From: Lasiodiplodia sp. COLG20
Taxonomy: Eukaryota; Ascomycota; Dothideomycetes; Botryosphaeriales; Botryosphaeriaceae
Assembly (NCBI GenBank): GCA_009801085.1
Contig: VNWV01000003.1
Span: 2,108,001-2,172,000, forward strand
DNA: 64,000 nt
Direction of reading: 5' to 3'
The position numbers were made by a program, and so were the translations under genes. The notes beneath the pieces were generated by a model, which made no database searches, had not been told where the DNA came from, and was given only the letters and a program-made list of their open reading frames with translations. Below are positions 1 to 11,138 of the stretch, in pieces. Position 1 is the stretch's first letter. Every line of letters starts with the position of its first letter.

Positions 1-516
1 CATCACCCGCACGCGAATCCGCACGCCCACCCTGGATACAGCCCGGCAGCCACCACCTCCACCACCGGAGCAGACTCCGCGCCGCCTGTCGACGTTGCTG
101 CACCGCCAGACGCCATGCGCTGGAGCCCCCACGGCCAGCACGTCAACGCCCCCGTTTCGGTCGCCGAGAGCAGCATGCACCCTGTAGACAACGCTGTGCC
201 GCATTCCATGGGCTACGGCGGCTACGTCCTGGACGCGAGTGGCCGTCCCGTGCAGTCCCAATACGAGGCCCAGAGCCAGCAAATGGGCTACAGCCATATA
301 CCCGTCTCCAACGCCCCGCCGCACCCGCCTTCTTACCACGACCAGCGTCATCTTCCAGTGCAGATACCGAACCCTCCCTCCTCCTATTCGCAGTATCCCC
401 CGCCGCAGAGCTACATTCCCTCGTCGCACCACGGAGAGCCGCTGATCCAACGATCGCCGATGGAGGGCCAGCACATGATGTACAGCATCCCGTCGAACGT
501 GAAGCCGGAGCAATGA
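1..516 (+). CDS. 3' end of a His/Pro/Ser-rich protein (partial)
   Basis: The reading frame is open from the first base of the window to a TGA at 514-516, giving at least 171 residues of C-terminus; the start lies outside the window. The visible part is low complexity: a His-Pro-His opening, then Pro/Ser/Gln/Tyr-rich sequence, ending in a basic-acidic tail (NVKPEQ). No folded domain can be seen. Such tails are common after the DNA-binding domain of fungal transcription factors, but nothing here proves that identity. Codon use is GC-rich like the neighbouring genes. The methionine at 115 is probably internal because the frame continues upstream without a stop. Confidence 0.65.
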   Translation, partial: HHPHANPHAHPGYSPAATTSTTGADSAPPVDVAAPPDAMRWSPHGQHVNAPVSVAESSMHPVDNAVPHSMGYGGYVLDASGRPVQSQYEAQSQQMGYSHIPVSNAPPHPPSYHDQRHLPVQIPNPPSSYSQYPPPQSYIPSSHHGEPLIQRSPMEGQHMMYSIPSNVKPEQ

Positions 517-1400
517 GGTTGCCAGGGTTGGAATTGTGAGGAAAGGAAAGGAACATCAACGCACACGCGTACCCAGCCGTTGCACCCCGCCGTGCCACCA
601 GGGCCACCTGCTTTGTGACGCGATTCTCAACGCTGGAAAATTTGCGGTGCTGCGCTCTGTCCAGGCACCGCTTCAGGCACCGGTCTCGGCTGAGCGCCGC
701 ACGCAGGCGCGAACGGATTTGGCACTCTAGCCGGGGTTTCAATCGGCGGAGTAGCCTCCCACGGCGCCGCATGAACTACGCAACTGGCGTCAAGAGCGCG
801 TCAGAAACGCGTCAAAGATAGGAGCTGTTTGTATCATCTAACAGTAATACGAAGGACCGCAATATCAACACCATTATTTCTTGCCGCCTTTATCCGTCGT
901 CCTACGTCATCACCATGCCAGTACCATTTTCTTAACAGCTAGGATAAAGAACGCAACCTCAGGATCAACAGGCACTTGCAAGGAATTTTCCGCGACCAAA
1001 ACTCTCAGGCCTCTCGGCAACTGACTCGGATGTCGACTCTTCCAGACCCCGGTACCCTGATGAACGTCCCGCCGGTCCATGCTCCGCGGCTTTGGATGGG
1101 ATGGCCCGGCGCGGCCCCAGCTGACCGTGGACCGTAGCTCCGGACCCCGGATCCCGACACTGACTCGGCCGCGTGTATCAGGACGATTTATGCACGTCTC
1201 GGGCAGCCATGTCGTTTTTTGCCTGTTGTTCGCGGATCTTGGCCAGGATCCGCGGATACTGCCGAGAGGGAAACAAATCAGCCAATCGCTTTGCTTTGCG
1301 AGTTGCGAGGATACGTCGACCAAGTGATGGGTTAAGATTGCGCTTTGCCCTTTACTTGCGCTCTCACCACCAGTGCACCACTCCGCCAACTTCGGCTGAT
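517..1400. other. Intergenic, convergent 3' ends
   Basis: Lies between the 3' end of the first gene and the 3' end of the oppositely oriented oxygenase, so it should hold two 3' UTRs. Open frames here lack domain content or splice logic. No RNA gene or repeat was recognised. Confidence 0.5.
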
Positions 1401-3312
1401 CTACCCCCGGGACACGAGGACGGGCCGAATGTGCGTGTGCGACTGGCCGCAGGGGGCCTGGGAAGTGAAAGAAAGGGAAGCGACATTCGCCGATGAGGCC
1501 TACTGTAAGGGCTGAAAGGAAGATCACTCACCCACTTCTCACCGACATCCGGATGGCTCCGGACCCGGTTCACCAATGTCGCCTCGCCCAGGTGGCCCCA
1601 CTGTCCCTTCACAAACGCAAAATCGACCTTATCGTCGCGCCTTTCGCGCTTCAAGGCCCGCACTGCCTCAGGCACGTCCATTTCTTCAAATCGCGCGTCA
1701 TAGCTGACGCCCTGGAAGAACGGGATGCTGAAGCGGGGCCCTTCCCCGCATCGTGGGCTGAGGACCCTGTGCGTCGTCGACGCGCATACGCCCTGAGTGA
1801 TAGCCTCAAGGCCTTGGCCTATGGCAACCACCAACGTGTTGGGCTTTGGTGGGCAGTCTATCCACTCGCCCGTCGCGTTCAGAGCCTGCAGTCCACGATG
1901 CGGCGAAGCCTGCAGGAGGTACGACGTGAGCATGCTGTCCTTATGCGGGCCCACACCCTGTCGCGCAATCTCGTCGTCGTCGTCCACGTCCGGTGACACC
2001 TCCGGGTACTTGATGACCTTCAGCTTGTGCTGCTGGTCGGCGTCGAAAAACCGGTCAAACGCGTCGGCTGGAAGGCCGATTGCCTCGGCTATTAGCGATG
2101 TGAAAAACGTGCTAATGCCTGACATGGCCTGCATATACTCCTCAAACACCGGTCGAAAGCGTGGCAGATGCTGAGACGACGGCCACTGGTTTGGTGCCCT
2201 CATGTTGTAGTAAAGGGGTGCGTCCGGTCCTGGAACATCATGCGGTGTGGAGAGATCGAGTTGCTCGCGATGGTCGGTATGCATCGCCGTCGTCTCATTG
2301 TCCAACTACATGGAGAAATGGTCAGAGTCAATTCCAGGTCAACCGCAGGAAAAGAGACGACGAATCGGAAATCAAATCCAAACAAAGAAAGAAAAAGGGA
2401 ATTCCGCCGGAAAACATTGAGATCTTGCTCCCGCCTTTCGCAGCCCCTCTGTAAATCTTTCAGTGGAGTTTGCGACATCCTCCTCTATATTTTCTCTTGT
2501 CAATGATTTTCTACCTTGTTTTATTTACAGACTACATTGTTTTGTTTTTTATTTTTCCTTTTCGCACATTGATAGACGGTATTGCAATAGACAGGGTTGG
2601 GTTTTATGTTGACTTTTTTTCTTCTTTTAAATGCAAAGATACCACAATAGCAGATCGAAAACCTCTTGTAACAATATTAGAGTTGAGCCAAGCATAAATG
2701 TAAGAGAATAGTCGTTGACAACGACGACGTTGACTTCAGTAAATTTTGAAACATCTGCTGGAACACGATACAGTGAATTTGAATTTGCTAGATGGGAACA
2801 TAGTCTGACCAACCACTGTAAAGCAAAAACCAAAAAATGGCGAATGAACTGAAGGTGATACCAAAATGAACGGGTTATGATCAACAATACAGTTACGTGG
2901 TTTGTAAGATGTGCGCTCTGGACAGCTCGTCATGGCGAAAGAAAAGCACGCAATCATGGGCAAAGCGAGCATCACAACAATCAAGACAGTGACAGGAGAA
3001 AGGAGAAAATCAAAGGGAGAGCAAACTCACCCTGCTCCACCCGAGGAAGCTCTTCTCGTTCTTCATCTCGATGCGCTCCTTCTCGGCTTCGGGCAAGTCG
3101 GCAAAGAAGGCGATGCCCTCGTGCACCACCTCGGACAGCAGCTCTTCCGGCAAGGCCGGCTCACCGGATACGTCGAGATACAGGAAGCCGACGTCCAGCA
3201 GTGCCGCGCGCAAGGCCGCGAGGAAGCGCGGCTTGCTTGCCGTGGTACGGGCGTCCCGTAGCGCGAGCGTCGGGATTGCCGTGAAGGTCTGTGTTTCGGG
3301 TGTGATGGTCAT
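1401..3312 (-). CDS. 2-oxoglutarate/Fe(II) dioxygenase, isopenicillin N synthase-like family
   Basis: A predicted non-haem iron oxygenase that uses 2-oxoglutarate and O2; its substrate is unknown. Exon 1 is 3312-3031 and carries the N-terminal DIOX_N region, ending in FLGWSR. Exon 2 is 2305-1532 and opens LDNETT, so the family's GWSRLxNE segment is restored in phase 0 across the junction. Exon 2 holds the jelly-roll core: the iron ligands H and D in GPHKDS, the distal H in THRVLSP and the 2OG-binding Arg in RFSIPFF. It ends in VRSHPDVGEKW, a typical late family motif. A 74-bp intron (1531-1458) then leads to a short exon 1457-1401 that ends in TAG; this last exon is the least certain part. 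The first intron (3030-2306, 725 bp) is far longer than any other in the window. The nearest homologues include plant-hormone-like and secondary-metabolism oxidases, so the reaction cannot be named. Confidence 0.85.
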
Positions 3313-4380
3313 GTCTTTTTTCCTTGGCGCGCGTTGGGCGGTTGGTGTGGTTGTGGTGAGATTTGGGCAGGGAAGCTTTGATGCGGAGGCGGAGGTGGTG
3401 GTGGCTTGGAAGCTGTCCTTGCGTGCTACTTGCCCGATCTAGGCCCGGGAGTTGAGTGTGTAGGGCGAATCGGCGGCGCTAGCCGCTGTCACGCCAAGAC
3501 GATAGCGGTGCTCTTGGTAAACTATGGCTACTTTCTAAAACTATCCGGGATGTGGAGAGCGGAATAACGCAAGCGACGCAGGAAGGAGCCGAATGTGGAG
3601 GGCGAGCTGTAGCACCGTTCGCCTGATCATTGAGAAGAAAAGCACTGTTGCGTGCCTAAACGCGAGATGCCTTATGGAAATTGGATGTCGCAAAGCTCAA
3701 TGATGAAATTAGAGGCCTGGTCAGAGCTTCTTTTTGCCCTTCTTTTAGCGCCGTCGGTTATTGTTCAACGGCTTGTGCCAGTAGCGCCAGGCTATCTTCT
3801 TTTGCGTTTCCAAATATCTGAGACGCGCGATGGCGCGCAGGCGCGTGCGTAAACTTCAGTGACACCGTGCCCGTCCGCGTTCCCTAGTGATAATCTGACG
3901 TACGGGGACTAAATTTGGAAACCAAGTATTGCAGATGGTATGACCGCACCCAAACGAGATTGAAGAAGAAGTTGAAACCCAAGAGCAGAGCTTGACGGAG
4001 AAGCCCGGCGAAGAAAAGAAACTTGGTTCCCGGTCGTTCGGGAAATGTAGGGGTGAATGGTCGTTACTTCGTAGCAAATCGCCGGTTGATCATTGCTGGT
4101 CGTCTCAAACGAGGCAGTCGCATGCGATGGCGCTCTCCGCTGATGTAAACGGCAAAGCTGATTGCATCTCGGGCACGCGCCTCTCCCGCGCCGCACCCCT
4201 CCCCTCTTTCCACCCCCTCGCCCGATCCAAGCGCTGGGTGGATGGAACCCCTCCCCTTGCTCGCAACCCCTGCAACCAATAGCTCCACAACCCGTTTCTT
4301 CCCTGTTTGGGAGCCAGAATGGAAGGGAGGGCGGAGCGGAGGAGGGAAGGTCGCCTCGAGCTCGGGGATGTCGCGGCTAG
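3313..4380. other. Intergenic: oxygenase promoter side
   Basis: Contains the upstream region of the oxygenase. No domain-bearing frame was found; the long frames on both strands are compositional. The stretch 4190-4260 is CT-rich on the + strand. Confidence 0.4.
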
Positions 4381-4473
4381 CTAGTCGTTGCGCATGTAGT
4401 AGACGAAGGCGCCGAGCGCAACAGACTTGACGAAAAGTACGCAGAGGGAAGAGATGAGCGGGATGAGCAGCAT
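4381..4473 (-). CDS. Candidate 30-residue membrane microprotein
   Basis: The ATG at 4473 opens a 30-codon frame ending in TAG at 4381. The product is strongly hydrophobic (MLLIPLISSLCV at the start, then FVKSVALGAF) and finishes with a short polar tail, YYMRND. This is the layout of a single-pass mini-membrane protein. About 40 bases upstream of the ATG there is a good acceptor-like tract (CGTCTTTCCAG), which would fit a 5' UTR intron. The frame is closed just upstream by a TGA, so it is not an exon of a longer visible frame. Size and topology resemble the family of tiny ER or mitochondrial membrane subunits, but I recognise no specific one. It may be a chance frame. Confidence 0.35.
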   Translation of the reverse strand: MLLIPLISSLCVLFVKSVALGAFVYYMRND

Positions 4474-5917
4474 GACTCGGCTTTTCTTGCTTTGTCAGAG
4501 AGTTGCTGGTGGCCTGGAAAGACGGTCGTGATGAGCAAATAATTCTTGGCAGCAAGACGTGCAGAGGTGCTCTCGCAGAGAAGACGCAGGCTTTTTGAAT
4601 GCCTGGTGCAGGCAGGAACGTCGCGTGCGCAGCCTGTTTCTCAGTGAGCTGCAGCATTCCCGCGCCAGCTGGGAAAGCCACCATAACAGCCTCGTGAGGC
4701 GGGCAGCGCTGGACAGAAGGCAGTAAGCCGGCTGCAAGCACATGCGGGAGGGATCACGGCACGTGATGGCGAGTGGCAGGTGAGGCGCGGGGGGGCCTGC
4801 GTGGGTGTGTGGCGGCCGCGCCGTTGTGAGCCGGCGCATGCACGCCCGTTGTTTGTGCCTGCCCACGCGCATGACGAGCTGGGGAGCTGCTTGCGGAAAG
4901 TCGTGGCCCGCTAAGCAGGGGTCATCGGCGTCTGCGCGCTATGGACGGTCGGTGTCGCTGCATCTCTCACCGACACCATGGGACTGGGGTTCGGGCACGA
5001 CCAGGTGACCTCGGCTCCGTTCACACCTCGCCCATCGCCCTCGCCCGCCGAACGCCGCTGGCTTCTCATGCCCGCGCCGCCCGCAGCCTAGTGTCTGGTG
5101 AGTTGTTTCTAGGGCTGACCGCCTCGACTGTTGTCCCGAACCCTCGCGACCGAGCGGCGGTCGGTCCTTTGGTACGCGCGTCACGAAGCGGGACTGGGAT
5201 GATCGTGTGTTGCGGGGCACGGCCAAGATTTATTTGTCAAGATTAGCTTCTACGGAGGTATCTACGCCGCCGCACTACTATACATGCCTAATCTTCTAGG
5301 GCAGTTAGAATCCGCCATCGCGACGCACGTGCTTAAGGCTAGCTGAATATTAAAACCCACACGGTCCGTTCGTTGTCTCGTGAAAAATTCGGTAGTACAG
5401 CGCACGTGTGTCTGTAGTCGTCGAAGCCTCTATTGTGCGCTTGGCCAGGGCCTAACTATCGGCCAACGCCCAAGCCTGCAAGGGGCCTAGCATATCGTCC
5501 GCCCTTTAGCAAAGAACTTTTGCTTACGCCCCGATCCCTGAGCCCTTCGCTTGATGCTACACTGTGCGCCGCCCTGATGCAAGAACGCCCATTCCATACG
5601 AAGAAAAACCTGTCAGTGCTGATGCTTCCCTGATGGCCCTGTCGTGTTCCCGCTTGTTGTTTCCCCAAAGGTGGTGCCATAAACGCCGAGCAAGGAAAGG
5701 AAAATCTCCGTTCCGCAGAAAAACGCCGTTGCAGTCCGTGTGTTTTTCCCCGTTGTCGTTCGAAACCCACTGGACCGTGCTGTCTTTTTTGCATTGTACA
5801 CAAACTTGTTTCTGTGCGTCTGCCCGGGCAGCAGAAGTCGAGCGGTGCAGCCGCAGCTGCTGCAGCCCACCAGCCTGCCGCACAGACGCCGTTCGGGATA
5901 GGCCGCTTCACTAGCGC
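4474..5917. other. Intergenic
   Basis: Frames of 95-151 codons occur on both strands but show no conserved domain or consistent splice pattern. Part of the right end is expected to be 3' UTR of the small gene that follows. Confidence 0.4.
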
Positions 5918-6231
5918 TCACGCGTACGGTGCGAGGCGCTGGTGCGGGCTTGGCTGCTCCACGGACTTCTCCCAGGCCATCTGCCACGCTAGATCTTCGG
6001 CTGTCATGGTGGTGCCGGGTTCTGCGGTGAGGCCAGTGTCAACCTTTGCAAAGACACAGGCTGAGGCAGCTACTTACTGGACTTGTCGAGCGTCTGGTGA
6101 GCGAGCGACTTGCGCGCGGTGGTCTGGATCGTGCTATCGATGGCGCGACGGCCTGCAGTAGTGGTGGTGGGTGAACCGGCTACGCTGATGGTGGCGCGCA
6201 GGCGGAGGAAGGCGTTCTTGAGCCAGGACAT
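5918..6231 (-). CDS. Small two-exon protein (85 aa), possible mitochondrial targeting sequence
   Basis: Exon 1 is 6231-6078 and exon 2 is 6021-5918, separated by a 56-bp GT-AG intron (GTAAGT donor, CCGCAG acceptor). The junction keeps frame (TCC A / AA CCC). The product has 85 residues. The start ATG at 6231 sits in an ACC-ATG context; an in-frame methionine 41 codons upstream is less likely. The N-terminus (MSWLKNAFLRLRATISV) is basic and hydroxylated with no acid, as expected of a mitochondrial presequence. The C-terminal exon reads MTAEDLAWQMAWEKS and ends HQRLAPYA, a coherent amphipathic segment. I do not recognise the family. Canonical splicing and the coherent composition support a real gene. 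Confidence 0.6.
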
Positions 6232-6655
6232 GGTCGCTACAATGTATCGACAAGGCTGGACACTGGATCGGTGGTGGATCGGGCGGAGTGCTTCGGAAAT
6301 GTTCTTTTGTAGGAGTGCACTGCTGGCTAGAAGATTCTCAGGCTCAGGGTTCAAAGACCCAGACTTGAAGGATTATCCGTGCCGTAGGTGAGGATGGAAG
6401 CGGCGCTGCCCGAACGGGAAAGCAAACTGCTGTCACGCAATAACTGCTGTGCCGGTAGCCAGTAGTGAGTTGAAAGGAAGCGGAAGCGCAAACCGCCCCA
6501 AGGTATCCATGTGATTCTTCTCGAAAGTGCTATAAACTCGTATCATCGTGAGGTCCTGCCACGCCCAAATATTAAACTGACGAAAGAAGAAGGAAATGCC
6601 AGGTGATGCCATCGCGTATTCCAGCCGTCTTGCCTGTACAGCTATGCGATTTCTA
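6232..6655. other. Intergenic
   Basis: Between the 5' end of the 85-residue gene and the 3' end of the spartin-like gene, both on the minus strand. A weak TATA-like TTTATAG on the minus strand lies near 6523-6530. No coding signal was seen. Confidence 0.4.
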
Positions 6656-8242
6656 TCATCGCTTCTCGTTCACGTACTGGCCCGATAGTGCCTGCCCGCC
6701 CAGAGGTTCACCAACCCCAGAACTTCCACTCTGTGGCACAGCATTACCAAATCCAACAACGCCGCCAGGCGCAGCAGAACCGCCGCCCGGCTGGCCTTGG
6801 CCGAGGTTGTCATTGACAGCGCCAGTTTGGATAGCACCATAGGCCTTCTTTGCGTCCTCTGGGGGAATGTCACCGCCATCACCACCGCCCACGACAACCT
6901 CACCGCCTCCTTTGACCTTGCCAACGACCATGCCTTTGGCGACAGACTTCAGCACCGCGCGACGCGAGACTCCAGTCACATCGATGTAGACAAGGCCCAC
7001 ATTCTTGACGCCGCCTGCCAGTTCCGCAGTGAGGTTCCCTGCATCTTGGCCATACTTGTGCCCAACCATTTGCGAAGCTGCCGCACCACTAGACGAAAGC
7101 AGCTTCTTGCCGCCGTACTCGAGGCCGTCAGCGACGGTGGAGAAGGCAATCATGGACTTGTTCAAGAAACCCGGCTTGTAGCCCTCTCCCTTCTCTTTGC
7201 CTTTGCGTCCAGTGAGTGACGCGCCAAAGTTCTGCGCATACTTGGTGGCTTGCCCCACCGTTTTCGCCGATATGGTGGCAGCGCTATGCGTGAAGTCATG
7301 AATCTTCCTCACACGGTCGTGTGTGGCCGGCGCGAAAGTGACGGGCTTCTGATTCGGCTTGGTCTTCTGGGTGAACGTGTTCGCTCCAGAGGTCATGACG
7401 CTGCTCAGATAACTGGAACCCGTCACGATCAAGCGCGATGCGGCAGCTGCATTCTGCACCAAAGACGAGTCCTTGTAGGCGGGGTGCCGAGCCATGCGCA
7501 AGTATTCCTCGGAGATGGGCCGCACGTCGACATGCTTGCCGTCTGGACTGATTTCCACCTCGACGGGATCTTGGCGATGGTCAGCAAAGGGCGATGAATA
7601 CTTCCCGGTGAGAATCTCACTCTTTGAGCCGGGCTTCAGCCTTGGGTCTTCATCAATCGAAGCCCCGTCTGCAAGCTCACCCACGACACTTCCGTTCTCC
7701 TCGTCAATGAGGACGATCTGGCCGTGCTGCCCCTTACCCGTGCCCTCGACATAGCCTTCGCCGGGTTTGTAGGTGGCGGGGTTGTATGAGGCAAAGTCGC
7801 CCTTCTCGGTGCGCGGTGCCTGCGCGCGCTCAAGGAAGGCAGTGCATTGTGCCAGAATTGTCTCAAAGGTATCGACGTCCTCCTGAGTTACACCCTGGCC
7901 AAGGGGCGGGAACTCAATGCGCGTGAATGCGCCGCTATCGGGGCCCAGGTCCCAGCGCGGAATCAGGTAGCTGCTGGGCGGCTGGTGGTAGATCTGGGTC
8001 GTCGCGGGGAGGGGGAGGTCCAGCTCGGGTGGCAGATTCAGATGAAGATAGAAGTCTTCCTCGGGCGACTCGTTGGGGTTGCGCGCAGCAGGATCGGCGA
8101 AGGGGCTGGTAGTGGGCACCATCAGCAGCGACAGCGTCTGTGGGCCCGATGGCGTAAGAGAATCCTCCTCGCCATTCTGAATGTGGTAGGCTTTGATCCC
8201 CGGAATGGAGTAGAGCAAGCGCGGGTCGTTGTGACTGGCCAT
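6656..8242 (-). CDS. Spartin/senescence-domain protein
   Basis: A single-exon gene of 528 residues. I chose the ATG at 8242 (MASHNDPRLLYSIPG, GCC-ATG context) because the longer frame upstream has low-quality sequence and would cross a TATA box at 8309-8314. The N-terminal part (DPRLLYSIPG, QTLSLLMVP, YLIPRWDLG) is the conserved fungal leader of this family. The C-terminal half, about residues 270-445, is the Senescence domain (PF06911 type), a glycine/alanine-rich amphipathic region (ASRLIVTGSSYLSSVM, GLVYIDVTGVSRRA). Spartin relatives bind lipid droplets and endosomal membranes and take part in lipid transfer and lipophagy; that role is known for animals and is inferred here. The last 60 residues are Gly/Ala/Pro-rich and poorly conserved. 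Confidence 0.85.
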   Translation of the reverse strand: MASHNDPRLLYSIPGIKAYHIQNGEEDSLTPSGPQTLSLLMVPTTSPFADPAARNPNESPEEDFYLHLNLPPELDLPLPATTQIYHQPPSSYLIPRWDLGPDSGAFTRIEFPPLGQGVTQEDVDTFETILAQCTAFLERAQAPRTEKGDFASYNPATYKPGEGYVEGTGKGQHGQIVLIDEENGSVVGELADGASIDEDPRLKPGSKSEILTGKYSSPFADHRQDPVEVEISPDGKHVDVRPISEEYLRMARHPAYKDSSLVQNAAAASRLIVTGSSYLSSVMTSGANTFTQKTKPNQKPVTFAPATHDRVRKIHDFTHSAATISAKTVGQATKYAQNFGASLTGRKGKEKGEGYKPGFLNKSMIAFSTVADGLEYGGKKLLSSSGAAASQMVGHKYGQDAGNLTAELAGGVKNVGLVYIDVTGVSRRAVLKSVAKGMVVGKVKGGGEVVVGGGDGGDIPPEDAKKAYGAIQTGAVNDNLGQGQPGGGSAAPGGVVGFGNAVPQSGSSGVGEPLGGQALSGQYVNEKR

Positions 8243-8306
8243 GGCGACTGCGTTCGGAGGGCAGAGAGCGCGATCAAGAGCGGATGTCGACGCGAGACAG
8301 GCGGCG

Positions 8307-8316
8307 GGTATATATC
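8307..8316 (-). promoter_or_regulatory. TATA box of the spartin-like gene
   Basis: The minus strand reads CGATATATAC, about 70 bases before the chosen ATG. Placement fits a fungal TATA with a short leader and supports the downstream start. Confidence 0.5.
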
Positions 8317-8939
8317 GCGGGCGGGAGGTTCGCTGGGCGAAAAGGGATTCTTGGAAAGCGCGTACGTTGCCTCCAAGACTTAGAGGCACAGCCTCCAATA
8401 CGTCACGCTGTTGCCGTCGCGCTTATTGTCGCGGACTGGGCGCGCAGGCCCAGAGAAGTAAAGCTTCCGTTGTTGCCACACTGTGGCGGTGCAGTGTGGC
8501 GCACCAACGCGCTTGGGAAGGTTTCGCCGCTTCTCTCACCGCTGAGAATTTGCTGGACGTGACCGTCGAGTGGGTCTTTCTGTTGCGTTTCTCTCCCAGG
8601 ACAACTGTCGCGCTCATCCAGTCCAGCTTTCCGACGCTTCCAAGACTGCCTAGCCCGCCAAACAGCGTTTGTGCAACGTTCGCCATCGCGCGCCAACCCT
8701 CCGAGGTATCGCCCACCGATGAACACCGCCTACCATCGCGCGCCCCGCTCATGCAGGATGCAGTTACCGACTCTGGCTAAGGGCCAGCCATCTGCCACAA
8801 TTCAGCTCTCAACGAGCCCGCTAGCTTCCCGCGCTCAGCTCTGCCTGGCTGCCGATCTGGAGCCAGAGCAGACCCTGCCGTTCAACACGTCCCCGCCGCA
8901 AGAACTAGTTTCCGGACAGGAGCCGCACCCGCACTCGGG
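8317..8939. other. Divergent upstream region between spartin-like gene and TRK transporter
   Basis: About 620 bp between two divergently transcribed genes; it probably serves both. No RNA gene or repeat was seen. Confidence 0.45.
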
Positions 8940-11138
8940 ATGGTGGAGCCACACGCTCGAGTCCGACCCTCCCTCGGCGGCCCTGTCCGGAGGGTTGCGC
9001 GCATCATACGCCGCAAACTGCCCCCGCTGAACTTCATCACCCTGCACTATGCGTATTTCTTCATCACATGCCTCGTGTCTGCCGTCATCTTCTGGGGCGC
9101 TTCCACGCCTGCCAGGAGCGTCAGTTTCACCGACTCCCTGTTCCTCTGCGTGAGCGCCATGACGCTGGCAGGCCTCAATACCGTCAACCTGTCTGATTTG
9201 AATACCTTCCAGCAGGTCATGCTCTTCTTGCTTATCATGGCCGGCTCCGCCATTTTCGTCTCTGCATTTGTGGTGCACGTTCGAAAGAAAGCATTTGAAG
9301 CCAAAATACATAAAGTCGCTGCGGAACAAAAGCGACCGAGAAGCAGGTTCTCTCTGAGCAGGCCTCTTTCTGGGCGTTCCTCGCAAGGCCGTTTGCGTTC
9401 TGCGGCAGTTGGTCAAAAGCAGCCTAATGCGACGGTCATCAGGGCGACAGAGAATGACGTCGCTGTCGTGGAACAGGAAGAAGAGCAGCTGGGTTCGGAA
9501 TGTGCGACTCAAAAAGAAACGCAAAGTCAGAATGGTGGCCCAAGTAGGGACGACCATATAACTTTCAGCGATGCAGCGCTTCGGGACACAAGTCGGCCGC
9601 GGCGCCATAGCCACAGGCTGCTGAACATGCAAGGGGTTGGAGCGCGCTCCAATGTCAGCTTGCATAGGCGCCACAGTTTCATTGGTCAAGATTCCATCTG
9701 TGCATCGCGATCCCAGACTGTCGAAGACGATGAAGATTATGAGAAGACCTTAAAGGAGCACCCTTCAGAAACGTTTCCTCCTGCTGGCTTTTCAGGATTC
9801 GTCGGACGCAATTCCCAGTTCCACCATTTGACTGAGGAAGAACGCGAGGCTCTTGGTGGTGCTGAATACAAAGCCATCAAAGTCCTGTCAGTGATTGTGC
9901 CGCTGTACTATGTTCTTTGGCAACTGCTGTCTTGCATTGGCATCGGCGCATATGTTGCTATGAATAGGCCTGATACAGCCCTACAGAATGGACTTAATCC
10001 TTGGTAAGTAAAGTTGAGCGTTTCTTGGAGATGTATTGTGCTGACACGGCACAGGTGGGTTGGTGCTTTCAACGCCGTTTCTGCATTTAACAATTCGGGA
10101 ATGAGTCTGCTGGACGCCAATATGACGGCGTTTCAAACTGCCTACTACATGCTCCTCACCATGGGGGTGCTTATCCTTGCTGGCAATACTTGTTATCCAA
10201 TCTTCCTTCGGCTTATTGTCTGGTCGATGCGGAAGCTTTTACCCGCAACCGAGCGCTGGGATGACCTTCGGCATACGCTCAAATTTCTGCTTGATCACCC
10301 GAGGCGGTGCTACACTAACCTTTTCCCGTCGCAGCACACTTGGTGGCTTTTGCTGTCTGTCATTACGCTCAACGTGATTGACTGGGCCGCGTTCGAGGTA
10401 CTCAACATTGGGAACAAAGCAATCAACGACCTACCAACAGCAGCAGAGATTATTGATGGCTTGTTTCAAGCTCTAGCCGTACGGTCCGGTGGCTTCTACG
10501 TGGTGCCCATCACCTCGGTTCGCATCAGTCTGCAAGTGCTGTATGTTATCATGATGTACATTTCGGTCTATCCGGTTGTCATTACGATGCGCAACTCTAA
10601 TGTCTACGAGGAGCGGAGTCTAGGCATTTATGCCGACGACCCGCATCTCGATTCGCTGGACGAGAGCAGCAATGAGAAGCAATCGTTCTTCGGATTTGCC
10701 AAGCAGCGAATCCTCGGCTCCCACGGGGATGAAGGAACCAAGGCCTACTTCCTGCGTCAGCAGTTGCAAGCGCAGCTGGCGCACGACCTGTGGTGGCTCG
10801 TCCTGGCTGTCTTCGTCATCATGATCATCGAGGGTGGCCAGTTTGAGCGCGACCCGGCCAACTTCTCGGTGTTCAACGTCATCTTTGAGACGGTTAGTGG
10901 ATATGGTTGCGTGGGCGTCTCGACGGGCGTGACGTACGACTCGTTCAGCTTCTCCGGCAGCTGGCACACGCTTAGCAAGCTCGTGCTGTGCGCAGTGATG
11001 CTCAGAGGCAGGCACAGAGGTCTTCCGGTTGCGATTGACAAGGCGGTGCTGCTGCCGAGCGAGGCGCAGTACCAAGCGGAGGAGGAAGACGCGCAGCTCC
11101 GCATGGAGAGGACTACCAGCAGGCGCGACATTGTTTGA
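8940..11138 (+). CDS. trk1: TRK-type high-affinity potassium transporter
   Basis: A plasma-membrane K+ uptake system of the TrkH/TRK family. Exon 1 is 8940-10003 and exon 2 is 10055-11138 (51-bp intron, GTAAGT...CACAG), giving 715 residues. The first membrane pair follows the family signature (LPPLNFITLHYAYF). All four pore-loop glycines can be seen in order: SAMTLAGLNT, AFNNSGMSL, AVRSGGFYV and GCVGVSTG. A long hydrophilic loop, about residues 120-290, lies between the first and second M1-P-M2 units, as usual in fungal TRK proteins. The intron splits the Trp-Trp pair just before FNAVSAFNNSG, and the joined sequence NPWWVGAFNAV fits the family. The C-terminus carries MLRGRHRGLP, a conserved final motif. 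The start at 8940 is the first ATG of the frame and needs no upstream exon. Confidence 0.93.

Noticed and set aside
1503..1531. Very short intron giving a stop right after GEKW in the 2OG oxygenase
   Set aside because: An intron of about 30 bp is below the fungal minimum; the 74-bp alternative has a pyrimidine tract and CAG acceptor.
4064..4741. 225-codon minus-strand frame
   Set aside because: No domain; it overlaps the better microprotein frame and looks compositional.
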